This document shows, one piece after another, positions 29,815 through 38,675 of a stretch of 64,000 nucleotides of DNA (position 1 is the stretch's first letter; every line of letters begins with the position of its first letter). The translations under genes and the position numbers were made by a program. This DNA comes from an uncultured Collinsella sp. (GTDB lineage: Bacteria; Actinomycetota; Coriobacteriia; Coriobacteriales; Coriobacteriaceae), in the NCBI GenBank assembly GCA_958443615.1, contig CAUCLI010000008.1:1-64000 (forward strand). Reading direction: 5' to 3'. The notes below the pieces were generated by a model. That model was not told the DNA's origin, ran no database searches, and worked only from the letters and a program-made list of their open reading frames with translations.

Positions 29815-30840
29815 TTAATCCTCCTTGGACGGGGTGAGCGGCACATCGCCCATGCGGGCGGCGGGGGCGGCGGGCTCAGTGGCAGAGTCGGTGGCGCAGT
29901 CGGCAACGGGGTCGACAGCGGAGTCGGCAGCAGGGTCGACAGCAGGGTCGACAGCGGGGTCGGCAACGCAATCGGCAGCGCAATCGGCAGCGGAGTCGGC
30001 AGCGGGGTCGGCAACGGAATCGGTCGCAACCAACGCGGCGGCCTGGGCTTGCAGGCGCTCGAGGGCCTCATCGGCGGCCGCACGCTGCGCCACGGCATCG
30101 AGCTCCTCGAGGCGTTCCTTCAGCTCCTCCACCTCATCCGCGGCGGTATTGACCCGCAAGGCATAGCGGTACAGGGCGAACGCGATCATGCACATGCCGA
30201 ACAGGCCGAGCAAAAACGGAATGAGCATCGCCGGCGGCAGGCCGGAGTCAGTGCGAAACACCACGGGGTGCACGGAGCTCGGCACCAAGCGCGTGATGAA
30301 GAACGAGATCGGCGCATCAATGAAGGCGATGACGCAGAACACCGCGCCGAAGCGCGCCGAACGCTCGGGGTCGTCGAGCGCGTTGCGCAGGATGAAATAG
30401 CCGATCACCAGCAACATGAGGATGAAATACGTGGTGAGGCGCGGCTCCCACACCCACCAGACACCCCACTCGAAACGCGTCCACAAATCGCCCGAGATCA
30501 TCGTGGCGATGATGAACACGAGCGTGACCTGCATCGCCGTGCGGGATGCGCGATCGTGCGCGCGGTCCTTCGTGGCGAGGAAGCGGGCCGCGAAGAAGGC
30601 GGCGACCGCCATCGCCGCGAACGACGCCACGGCCACGGGAACGTGCAGATAAAAGATCTTCTGACTGAGCAGCAACTTGGTGGTGACCACCTGGCCGGCG
30701 ATAATCGCGGGCTCCGAGAGCCTCGCTCCCTGTACCAGCGGGGCCACCGTGAACGTCCACACCACGTCGACCGCGGTGAGCACGGCGCCTATCGCGAGCA
30801 ATGCGGGCACCAGCCTATCGGCGAGCTTCTCGCGCATCAT
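29815..30840 (-). CDS. ccmC: Haem exporter protein CcmC with a repetitive C-terminal tail
   Basis: A membrane protein that presents haem to CcmE. Six membrane helices carry the tryptophan-rich haem-handling motif [12 protein letters not shown], where the usual Asp-Ala is Glu-Pro. His residues flank it (YLHVPVA and SSVHPVVF). It has 341 residues, about 100 more than usual. The surplus is a coiled-coil-like segment, then a tail of about 60 residues made of four-residue units of the type D-(S/P/C)-A/V-A, including four Cys. Two adjacent ATG codons (30840, 30837) follow GGAAGGGAG, so either could be used. Confidence 0.92.
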   Translation of the reverse strand: MMREKLADRLVPALLAIGAVLTAVDVVWTFTVAPLVQGARLSEPAIIAGQVVTTKLLLSQKIFYLHVPVAVASFAAMAVAAFFAARFLATKDRAHDRASRTAMQVTLVFIIATMISGDLWTRFEWGVWWVWEPRLTTYFILMLLVIGYFILRNALDDPERSARFGAVFCVIAFIDAPISFFITRLVPSSVHPVVFRTDSGLPPAMLIPFLLGLFGMCMIAFALYRYALRVNTAADEVEELKERLEELDAVAQRAAADEALERLQAQAAALVATDSVADPAADSAADCAADCVADPAVDPAVDPAADSAVDPVADCATDSATEPAAPAARMGDVPLTPSKED

Positions 30841-31064
30841 GCTCCCTTCCATACAGATGGCAGGTATCGGGCACCCATGCCGCGAACCTGCGATTTTCGT
30901 CATTACATACTAGCGTATGCGGAATTGGCGCGGGCCCGATGGGGCAGGCATGCGCAATGCGCCCAATCGCGCCCACCCAAGCCGGGGACCCAGATGATCC
31001 GGCCGAACGGTCGCCCAGCAGGGCGAGCGTTCGGCCAGCAGGGCGATTGTCCGCCCGGTGCGGG

Positions 31065-31832
31065 CTACGCGTCGAGGGCGAATTCGTACAGACCCCACGC
31101 GGCGGCGATCATCACCACGTCATACGCGGCGGCGAGCGCCAAGCTCCGCCAGAACGTGGCAAAGGTTCCCTCGACGCCCATCAACGCCACACCGGTCGCA
31201 GAGACGCACGCGTACAGCAACGGGAATGCCACCGGGATGAACAGGATCGCCAGCAGCACGTCGCGACCGCGCGTATCGATCGCCATGGTGGACAGCAGCG
31301 TGCCAACCCCCGCGACGCCGATCGTGCCGACCAGCAGCGGCAACAAGATCATGGGGGTCGTGGGCGGCAGCTCGGCCCCCGAAAGGAAGAACACGAAGAA
31401 CAGCGGCACCGTGACCAACTCGACCATCAGAAGGAACAGCAAGTTGGACGTCGCCTTGGCGAGGAACACCACAGCGCGGTCGACCGGCGCGAGCAGGATG
31501 CCCTCGAGGCAACCCGACTCGGTCTCATGGCTGAAGCTGCGATTCAAACCCAAGAGGCTCGTGAACACGATAAGCGCCCACAGCAAGCCGCCCGCAAAGG
31601 ACACGACCTGCAGCTTATCCCCAACCTGGGCGAGCGCGGCGCCGTAGATGGTGAGCACGAGCAGCGAATAGACGATCATCGAGGTGAGCATCTCGCGCGT
31701 GCGCAGCTCCTGCCGGACGTCTTTTGCAAGCAGGGCCTTGTACTGCGCGAACGCAGACGGGCGAGGGCGGGAAGCCCCGACGGTGAGCCGGCCCCCCGTG
31801 CGGGAAACGCCGTCGGCTTTGCGCTTCACCAT
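31065..31832 (-). CDS. ccmB: Haem exporter permease CcmB
   Basis: The membrane partner of CcmA. It has 255 residues, six hydrophobic segments and the family's cytoplasmic block LLAKDVRQELRTREML near the start. FSHETESGCLEGILLAPVDR is the conserved loop thought to contact the ATPase. It starts directly after the ccmA stop. A 224-nt gap with GC-rich repeats separates it from ccmC downstream. Confidence 0.93.
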   Translation of the reverse strand: MVKRKADGVSRTGGRLTVGASRPRPSAFAQYKALLAKDVRQELRTREMLTSMIVYSLLVLTIYGAALAQVGDKLQVVSFAGGLLWALIVFTSLLGLNRSFSHETESGCLEGILLAPVDRAVVFLAKATSNLLFLLMVELVTVPLFFVFFLSGAELPPTTPMILLPLLVGTIGVAGVGTLLSTMAIDTRGRDVLLAILFIPVAFPLLYACVSATGVALMGVEGTFATFWRSLALAAAYDVVMIAAAWGLYEFALDA

Positions 31833-32603
31833 TTACGCCACCCCCATTCCGACGGTCGCCAAGTACAGGTCGCGGAAGGCCGCGCGGTCGATCTTGGCCG
31901 TCTCGGCGCACACCACCGCGCGCCCGCGCGCCATGATGAGCGCATGGGTGCACAGGTCGAAGCCCTTTTCGAGGTCGTGGCTGACCATCACGAACGTGCG
32001 CCCATCGCGCACGCGGGCGATCAGGCGATCGAAGAGCTCCGCGGCATGCGGATCGAGACCCGAATACGGCTCGTCGAGCAACACGAGCTCGGGGTCGTTG
32101 ATGAGGGCGCGGGCGATGGAGAGGCGCTGCTGCATGCCGCGCGAGAAGGTGCGGGCGCAATCGTTCGAGCGATGGTCGAGTTCGACCAGGCGCAGCAGCC
32201 CATCGATGCGAGCGTCCGCCGCCGACCCCTCCAGCCCGTACAGGCTCGCGAAGAACGCCAGGTTCTCACGTGCGGTCAGGTCGCCGTAAAGCATGGACTT
32301 GTGCGAGATGAGACCGATGCGGGAGCGCAAGACGTCGGGTTCTTCAAGGGCATCGACGCCGAGGATCCGCAGCTCACCGCCAGTCGGTCGCGCCAGAAGG
32401 GCAAGCTCGCGCAGGAGCGTGGTCTTTCCGGCGCCATTGGGCCCGAAAATGGAGAGGAACGCGCCCCGCGGCAGATCCACATCGAGGCCGTCGAGCGCGC
32501 GGCGGCCTCCGAACTGCTTGACGAGCCCGCGGACCTCGATCGCGGGGGACCCGTCCGTCGGGCCTCCCGCCGGAAAACAATCGAGGGTGGTCGGCTCGGC
32601 CAT
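31833..32603 (-). CDS. ccmA: Haem exporter ATP-binding protein CcmA
   Basis: The ATPase of the CcmABCD complex, which powers release of holo-CcmE. It has 256 residues. The P-loop GPNGAGKTT is at about 46-54, the signature is FSRGMQQRLSIARAL and Walker B is LVLLDEPYSGLDP. Its ATG at 32603 shares one base with the ccmF stop (TGATG), so it is translationally coupled. Confidence 0.94.
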   Translation of the reverse strand: MAEPTTLDCFPAGGPTDGSPAIEVRGLVKQFGGRRALDGLDVDLPRGAFLSIFGPNGAGKTTLLRELALLARPTGGELRILGVDALEEPDVLRSRIGLISHKSMLYGDLTARENLAFFASLYGLEGSAADARIDGLLRLVELDHRSNDCARTFSRGMQQRLSIARALINDPELVLLDEPYSGLDPHAAELFDRLIARVRDGRTFVMVSHDLEKGFDLCTHALIMARGRAVVCAETAKIDRAAFRDLYLATVGMGVA

Positions 32604-34774
32604 CACTTCGCCCCCTGCCCGGCTGCCCCGAGCTTCGAGGCGCGCCCGCGTTCATCGGCCGCCAGCAGCGGCGTGGCGCGGCGGGGCGCGAACGCGAGTA
32701 CGATGCCCAACGTGGAGATCGCGCCACCCGCCCACGTGAACAGGATGAGCGGGTTCACCTTCACGTTGAGCGAGAGGCTTCCGTCCGGATTCAGGCCCTG
32801 GAAGGCGATGAACAGGTCCTCGAGCGGGAACGTGATCACGGCGGCGTCGAGCGTCGTCTGGCTCGTGGCGGCCGCGACCTTCATGGACGGCGCCACATGC
32901 CCGAGCGAGCGGCCGGTCTCGGCGTCGGTCACGTCGAGTTCCACGCGCATGATCTCGTTGCTCTGGCCATCGGAGTAGCGCTCGCTATCCGTGAACGTCA
33001 ACTCGTAACCGCCCACACGCACCGACTCGCCCGTCTCGCCATCCAGGTTCACCGTGACCTCGCGCACGTACATCATGGACCCCACCAGGCCCACCACCAC
33101 GATGGCGACGCCCAGATGGCACAGGTAGCCGCCGGCCTGCGCGGGCGAGCGACGGAACAGGTTGACCAATGCGAGCGGCATGCCCTCGTCCTTGGCGCGC
33201 ATACGGCCGCGCACGCCGCGGCCCAGCAGATACAGCGAGCTCGTGAACAGCAGCGCCGCAGAGGCGAAGGCAAGCACCGTCAGGCCGAAGTAGTACACCG
33301 CGGGGCCCTGCTCGGCGAGCGCCTCGCCCGCCGCACCGCCGGCGGCGACGATCTCGTGATACTCGGGGACCAGCACCAGTGCGAAGTACGCCATGAGGGC
33401 GGCGAACACCGCGGCGCCCGCGAGGGCGGGGACGCGCATGTTGCGGGCGAACTTGGCGCGGTCGGTCTTGCGCCACCCCAGCATGGGGCACACCGCCATG
33501 AGTAGGACCACGAACACGGCCACGGGACGGGCCACGGCGTTGTATGCGCCAGCGGCGACCACGGCGCCTCCCAGCGGCATCCAACTCGGCAGGGCGCTCG
33601 ACACGGTAAGGTAGGCCACGAGCACGCCGGCCATGAGCATCACGATGTTGGTGAGGTAATACGAGCCGTTCTTGGAGATCATCGATTCGATCTCGTCGTC
33701 ATCCTCGCCGAACTCGGCGTGGCGGTACACGACGCCCAGCAGGAACGCCAAGCCGCTCACCACCATGATGGCGAGGAAGAAGTACGTGGACACCGGGTCC
33801 TCGGCGAAGGCGTGCACGCTCTGCACCAGGCCGGAGCGCGTGATGAACGTGCCGAGTACCACGAAGATGAAGGTGACGGTGGCCGAGAGCATGCTCCAGC
33901 GCTTGAAGATGCCGCGCTTGCGGTACATCGTGAAGCTGTGGATCATGGCGACGCACGTGAGCCAGCTCATGAGACTGGCGTTCTCCACGGCGTCCCACGC
34001 CCAGAAGCCGCCCCAGCCCAGCACGACGTAGGCCCACACGGCGCCCAACCCCATGCCGATGGAGAGGAAGATGAAGCCGAAGACGGCGAGGCGGTCGCAC
34101 AGCTCGACCCAGCGGGCGGACAGGTCGCCGGTGATGAGTGCGGCCATGGCGTAGGCGAACGGGATGGTCATCGCGGCATAGCCGATGAAGGTCGCCGGCG
34201 GGTGCAAGATCATGGCCCAGTGCATGAGCAGCGGGTTCATACCGCCGATCTTGGATACCAAGGTGCCGTCGGCGTTGAGGTACTCGGCTGCCGTGGCCAT
34301 GAACGGATTGTTGGAAGTGGAGAACACGAGCGTCGCGGTGAACAGGGCGACCACGATCTCGGTCACACCGAGGGCGGCGAGGGTGAGGTCCTCGCGCGCA
34401 TGGCAGCGGCGATACGCTTGGGCGGCGGCGAAGGCCGAGATGAGCCAGGTCCACAGCAGCAGCGAACCCTGGCGGCCCGCCCATACGGCGCTCACACGGT
34501 AGAGCGGCTGCAGGGGGCTGTCGGTCGCCGGGTAGTTGGAAACCACGTAGGCAAGCGTGTAATCCTCGGTCAGCATGCCCACGAGCACGATGCCCACGCA
34601 GGCGGTGAGCAGCGCGAAGGAAGCGTAGACGAGGGCGTATCCGACATGGGCCATGCGGCGCGCGGCATCACGGCGCGAGGGGGCGAATTTCGGCGCGGCG
34701 ATGAGCAGCACCGCCGAGACCAGGGAGAGCGCAAGGGCAAGGCCCTGGAGCGTGTTGCCGATGATCGAGGTCAT
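32603..34774 (-). CDS. ccmF: Cytochrome c haem lyase subunit CcmF
   Basis: A large membrane protein of 723 residues that joins haem from CcmE to apocytochrome c. It has the WWD-type motif GWGGFWAWDAVENASLMSW and conserved His residues in loops (MNPLLMHWAMILHPP). The start at 34774 has AGAAAGG seven bases upstream. It lies between ccmE and ccmA. CcmH and CcmG, its usual partners for apocytochrome reduction, are not in the window. Confidence 0.94.
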   Translation of the reverse strand: MTSIIGNTLQGLALALSLVSAVLLIAAPKFAPSRRDAARRMAHVGYALVYASFALLTACVGIVLVGMLTEDYTLAYVVSNYPATDSPLQPLYRVSAVWAGRQGSLLLWTWLISAFAAAQAYRRCHAREDLTLAALGVTEIVVALFTATLVFSTSNNPFMATAAEYLNADGTLVSKIGGMNPLLMHWAMILHPPATFIGYAAMTIPFAYAMAALITGDLSARWVELCDRLAVFGFIFLSIGMGLGAVWAYVVLGWGGFWAWDAVENASLMSWLTCVAMIHSFTMYRKRGIFKRWSMLSATVTFIFVVLGTFITRSGLVQSVHAFAEDPVSTYFFLAIMVVSGLAFLLGVVYRHAEFGEDDDEIESMISKNGSYYLTNIVMLMAGVLVAYLTVSSALPSWMPLGGAVVAAGAYNAVARPVAVFVVLLMAVCPMLGWRKTDRAKFARNMRVPALAGAAVFAALMAYFALVLVPEYHEIVAAGGAAGEALAEQGPAVYYFGLTVLAFASAALLFTSSLYLLGRGVRGRMRAKDEGMPLALVNLFRRSPAQAGGYLCHLGVAIVVVGLVGSMMYVREVTVNLDGETGESVRVGGYELTFTDSERYSDGQSNEIMRVELDVTDAETGRSLGHVAPSMKVAAATSQTTLDAAVITFPLEDLFIAFQGLNPDGSLSLNVKVNPLILFTWAGGAISTLGIVLAFAPRRATPLLAADERGRASKLGAAGQGAK

Positions 34775-34850
34775 GGGAAACCTTTCTAATGCGGGGGGCG
34801 CCCGCGCACATCGCCGACGATGTGAGGCGGGCGGGCGGCCGACGCACCGA

Positions 34851-34880
34851 GGCCCCGGACGCGCATTCGCACCCGGGGCC
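34851..34880 (-). other. GC-rich hairpin between ccmE and ccmF
   Basis: GGCCCCGG and CCGGGGCC (34851-34858 and 34873-34880) pair across a 14-nt loop 17 nt past the ccmE position on the other flank of the gap. With no T-run it is more likely an mRNA-stability or attenuation stem than a full terminator. Confidence 0.4.
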
Positions 34881-34896
34881 CCGGTGACGCCGTGAA

Positions 34897-35568
34897 CTAC
34901 TTTGAGATGGAGGAGTCGATGGCGGGCTGTTCCGTCGCCACGAAGACGCCGTCCGAGTCGAGGTGGCCGGAGATCACGACGGCCACGCCATCCGCGATCT
35001 GCTCGTCGAGGCCGCCGTCGTACACCACCTTGAGCGCGGCGCCCTGGGATTCGATGACGAAGCGGTAATCCGCATTGGCGTCGTTGACCTCGCCCTGAAT
35101 GTAGCCGCAGACCTTGGTGTCCTCGAACATCATGGCGTCGGCCTGATCGATGAGGCCCTTGACGGTGAGGGAGCCCTCGGCGCTCTCGTACTTGGACGGG
35201 CACTTGGTGACCATCTCGGTGCACTTGAGCACGAGCGGGTTCTCGACCGTGCCGGTGCAGATGGCGACGACGCCCGAGCCGAAGGTCGCGGGAAGAGCAC
35301 CCTCGTACACGACGTCGACCGTCTCGCTCCCGTCGCCCTCCTCGGGGGTGATCGCGAAGCGGACCGCGGTGCCGTCCGTCTCAATCGAGTCGTCGACGAC
35401 CGAACCGGTGACCTGGACCTTCTTGCCAGCGTAATCACCGGAGAGCAGGTCGGCGACGGTCAGCGACGACGCGGCGCCGCCCGAACCGGCGATGGCGACG
35501 ATCACGAGCATGGCGATGGCGACGATACCGCCGGTCACCACGAGACGACGCTTGGCCTTTTTGTTCAT
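34897..35568 (-). CDS. ccmE: Cytochrome c maturation chaperone CcmE, CxxxY type with two OB-like domains
   Basis: A membrane-anchored haem chaperone of 223 residues, against about 150 for most CcmE. It has one N-terminal helix (9-27), an OB-fold domain (about 45-118) with VTGSV and DVVYEGALPATFG, and then Cys123-Pro-Ser-Lys-Tyr127. This replaces the usual His-x3-Tyr haem site, as in the CxxxY CcmE of some sulfate reducers and archaea. A second similar OB-like domain follows (148-213: CGYIQGEV, KVVYDGGLDEQIADGVAVVISG) without a haem motif. The start has GAGGAG upstream. It leads the ccm gene set. Confidence 0.88.
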   Translation of the reverse strand: MNKKAKRRLVVTGGIVAIAMLVIVAIAGSGGAASSLTVADLLSGDYAGKKVQVTGSVVDDSIETDGTAVRFAITPEEGDGSETVDVVYEGALPATFGSGVVAICTGTVENPLVLKCTEMVTKCPSKYESAEGSLTVKGLIDQADAMMFEDTKVCGYIQGEVNDANADYRFVIESQGAALKVVYDGGLDEQIADGVAVVISGHLDSDGVFVATEQPAIDSSISK

Positions 35569-35708
35569 GAGACTCCTCGGAACCCGAAAACGTTTGCGCG
35601 CCGCGGGGCGCACGTGCAAGCGATAAGTATACAATGGGCGCTGTCGCTCAGGACACCCTGTCGACCCTATTTCCGCAGCGTCCGCATGATATTCAACGGG
35701 AGACGACC

Positions 35709-36473
35709 ATGCTTTTGGCCATCGATATGGGCAACACCCAAACCGCGCTCGGCCTCTTCGACAACGACGAGCTCGTGCACGCATGGCGCATGCCGACGGA
35801 CCGCACGCTCACCAAAGACGAGCTGCATGTGCGCCTGCTCGGCTACTTCCGCAAGGACGGACTCGACTTGGGCTGCGTCGACGCCATCGCGTTCGCCGGC
35901 GTGGTTCCGCAACTCATGCGCGAGTGGGAGGGCGTTGCGCGGGAGATGGGCGCGCGTCTGGTGGTCGTGGGGCGCGAGACCGCAGCCGTCACCAACATCG
36001 ATGCGCCCAACCCCGCCGAAGTGGGCGCCGACCGCATCGCCAACGCGACCGCCGCCGCGGCCTTGTACGGGGCGCCGAGCATCGTGGTCGATTTCGGCAC
36101 CGCGACCAACATCGACGTGATCGACGAGCGCGGTGCCTATATCGGAGGCTGCATCGCGCCGGGCATCCGCATATCGCTCGACGCCCTGACCGCCCGTGCC
36201 GCCCGCTTGGCGAGCGTCCCGCTCGAGGCGCCCGCGGCCACGATCGGCCGCAGCACCGTGGAAGCCGTGCAGAGTGGCACCGTAGTGGGCGCCGCCGCGA
36301 TGGCGGAGGGACTGGTCGCGCGCATCAAGCGCGAACTCGATTGCGAAGATGCGACCGTCATCGCCACCGGCGGCCTTGCGCGCGTGGTGGCAGAGGCAAC
36401 CGGGGTATTCGACCACGTCGACCCCCAGCTCACCATCAAGGGCATCTGCGAGATCTACCGCCGCCTGGCGTAA
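35709..36473 (+). CDS. coaX: Type III pantothenate kinase
   Basis: Phosphorylates pantothenate in the first step of coenzyme A synthesis. It has 254 residues from the ATG at 35709, with GGGAGA before it. The phosphate loop LLAIDMGNTQTALGLF, GADRIANATAA, VDFGTATNIDVID and GGCIAPGIRIS are typical of CoaX. It is divergent from ccmE, with a 140-nt shared upstream region containing a -10-like TATACAAT near 35626. Confidence 0.96.
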   Translation: MLLAIDMGNTQTALGLFDNDELVHAWRMPTDRTLTKDELHVRLLGYFRKDGLDLGCVDAIAFAGVVPQLMREWEGVAREMGARLVVVGRETAAVTNIDAPNPAEVGADRIANATAAAALYGAPSIVVDFGTATNIDVIDERGAYIGGCIAPGIRISLDALTARAARLASVPLEAPAATIGRSTVEAVQSGTVVGAAAMAEGLVARIKRELDCEDATVIATGGLARVVAEATGVFDHVDPQLTIKGICEIYRRLA

Positions 36474-36630
36474 GGGCGCCTCCGGCGCACAGCGACGTGC
36501 GCAACGGGGCTTTCTGAACGAAGCGCGGCGGGGGCCTCCGTGGCGCTCGGCAACTCGAAGCGCGGCGGTGATCTTCGTCGCCCGCAGATCCGACCGTGCC
36601 GGACGCGGCACCGCATAGGGCCCGGGCCGA

Positions 36631-36748
36631 TTTGCCTATGACCCGAGCGGCTTTGCCTATGGCAACAACAGCTTTGCCTATGGCCAAAACGGCTTTGCCT
36701 ATGGACATCTTCCCTTTGAGCAGGCCGAACGGAAGATATCCATAGGCA
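36631..36748. repeat. Four 21-bp tandem repeats ending in a 19-bp hairpin
   Basis: TTTGCCTATG begins units at 36631, 36652, 36673 and 36694, an exact 21-bp period. The last unit, TTGCCTATGGACATCTTCC, is mirrored at 36730-36748 with one mismatch in 19, giving a strong hairpin with a 17-nt loop. The array lies between the convergent coaX and folP-folK genes. The rest of 36474-36817 shows no gene. A short minus-strand frame reads as IGKAV-type heptads but has no start signal I trust. Confidence 0.85.
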
Positions 36749-36817
36749 ATTTAATGACGAAAAGGAGTTAGGGGCGAAAAGGAATTAAAAGGAATTAGGA
36801 TTGCACCACAAATGCCC

Positions 36818-38572
36818 CTACAGCGTGCCGAGCTCGGCGACGACGTGACCCACGCGGTCCTCGGGCTCCTTGACGTCGATGCCCTCGTAGCGGAAGAAGC
36901 GCGCCGGGTTGTGCATGAGATCCTCAAGCGGCACCAGCACGAAGTCGCGCTCACCCAGACCCGGATGCGGCAACCGCAGCTTATCACCGCCATGAACCTC
37001 GTTGTCCATCCAGATCAGGTCGCAATCGATCACGCGCGGGCCGTTGGCGCGCACGTTCTTGCCACGGGCGCGACCAAGCTTCTGCTCAATCTTGAGCAGC
37101 TCCTCCAGCAGGATGAGCGGCGCGAGCTCGGTCTTGATCTCGATCACGGCGTTGGCGAACGCGGCCTGGCGCGTCTCGTAGGCGGGTTCGGACTCGTAGA
37201 TGCGCGAGCACGCCGACACGCAGGTCATGGGGATCTGGGCGATCAGGTCGCGCGCCGCGCGGATGTTCTCCTCGCGCTCGCCCTTGTTGGAGCCGAGGGC
37301 CACGTAGGCGCGGCGGGGCTGAGGACGGGCGATGGCCCAAAAACCGTTCAGGAACTGGTAGAAGCCGGCGACGTCGTGCACGCGCACGATGTTGGCGCCC
37401 TGCTCGATGGCGCCCAGGCACACGCCGAACGTGGCGATGTCGCGGTCGCGTGCGTCCTCGACGCCGGCGATGGCGCCCACCAGGCGCTTGCGCGACACGG
37501 CGCACAGCGTCGGGTAGCCGAGCGAGGCGATCTTGCCCATCTCGCGCTGGATGACGATGTCCTCGTTGGCGTCCTTCCCGAAGCCCGGACCGGGATCGAG
37601 GCAGATGCGCTCACGGTCAACGCCCGCATGGATGAGCGCACGGGCCTGGTCGGACAGGAAGCCCATGACGCGGCGCATGATAGGTGCGGAATCGGGCAGG
37701 GTGAAGCGGCGGAGCTGGGAGGTGCGGTTCGCGGCGCCGGTGCGCGCCGCGGAGCGCGCCATCACGGCGGCGAGATCGTCACCGGAGGGGGACGCCTCGC
37801 CGGTGGGCTCGACGGGAGCGCCCATGGAGTCGGCAGCAGCCGCCTCGAGCGCGATGGCACCGGATCCGACGGCAGGAGCGGCATCCGCATCCGCAGCCGG
37901 TGCGGCGGGAGAACCGACCGTGGACGCCGGCGCATCGAGCGGCAGCTGCGGCTGCAAGGGCTGCACCATGCCGGAGATGAGCTTCGCCTTGGCGGCGCGT
38001 TTGGACTTACCGGTGGCGCCGAGGGCGCGGGCGGCCTCCTCGGCCTCGCGCGCCTTCTGGGCCATGAACGCCGCGGCGGAGGTATCGAGCTGCACTTCGG
38101 TGTGGGTGCGCGGGCGCTCGACGTCGGCCACCTCGCCGGCGTGCATGACCACCAGGCCGCAGTCGCTCTCCTTCACGAAGTCCACCATGCGCGGATCGGT
38201 GAACCCGGTGACGTCGTTCACGATCGAGGCGCCAACGCGCACGGCGGCCTTGGCGACCTCCACGTGGCGCGTGTCGATGGACACCACGGCGCCCGCCTTC
38301 GCGAGGGCCTGCACGACCGGCAGGACGCGGCGCGCCTCGGTGTCGGGGTCGACCGGGGTGAAACCGGGGCGCGTGGACTCGCCGCCCACGTCGATGATGT
38401 CCGCGCCGTCGTCGAGCATCTTCAGGCCGTGCGCGATCGCGGCGTCCGTATCGAGATGCTCGCCGCCGTCGCTGAACGAATCCGGGGTGACGTTGAGGAC
38501 GCCCATGATGCGGGGGCGGTCGAACTTGAGCTCGTACTTACCGCAGCGCCAGACTTTGGAATCGCGTGCCAT
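36818..38572 (-). CDS. folP-folK: Fused dihydropteroate synthase and HPPK with a long internal insertion
   Basis: A bifunctional folate enzyme of 584 residues. Dihydropteroate synthase covers 20-413: MGVLNVTPDSFSDGG, DVGGESTRPG, SIDTR, DPGPGFGK and RVHD. The pyrophosphokinase covers 421-584: VALGSNKGEREENI, YESEPAYET and RVIDCDLIW. About 145 residues (150-295) rich in Ala, Pro and Glu interrupt the synthase between its VVMH and DPGPGFGK motifs. The start at 38572 has GAAAGG upstream. FolK catalyses the step just before FolP, so fusion links consecutive reactions. No other folate gene is adjacent. Confidence 0.95.
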   Translation of the reverse strand: MARDSKVWRCGKYELKFDRPRIMGVLNVTPDSFSDGGEHLDTDAAIAHGLKMLDDGADIIDVGGESTRPGFTPVDPDTEARRVLPVVQALAKAGAVVSIDTRHVEVAKAAVRVGASIVNDVTGFTDPRMVDFVKESDCGLVVMHAGEVADVERPRTHTEVQLDTSAAAFMAQKAREAEEAARALGATGKSKRAAKAKLISGMVQPLQPQLPLDAPASTVGSPAAPAADADAAPAVGSGAIALEAAAADSMGAPVEPTGEASPSGDDLAAVMARSAARTGAANRTSQLRRFTLPDSAPIMRRVMGFLSDQARALIHAGVDRERICLDPGPGFGKDANEDIVIQREMGKIASLGYPTLCAVSRKRLVGAIAGVEDARDRDIATFGVCLGAIEQGANIVRVHDVAGFYQFLNGFWAIARPQPRRAYVALGSNKGEREENIRAARDLIAQIPMTCVSACSRIYESEPAYETRQAAFANAVIEIKTELAPLILLEELLKIEQKLGRARGKNVRANGPRVIDCDLIWMDNEVHGGDKLRLPHPGLGERDFVLVPLEDLMHNPARFFRYEGIDVKEPEDRVGHVVAELGTL

Positions 38573-38675
38573 GAGGATCCTTTCGAGAACGGACAACTCG
38601 TTCTATTGTATCCAGCCCGACCATGTTCGATGCGCGAAAGTCGCGAGGAGAGCGGATGCAGGCGGCGCGAGTCGC

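Noticed and set aside
36436..36708. A 90-codon minus-strand frame reading IGKAV-type heptads
   Set aside because: It arises from the 21-bp DNA repeats (seven codons each) and has no start signal; the DNA repeat is the simpler explanation.
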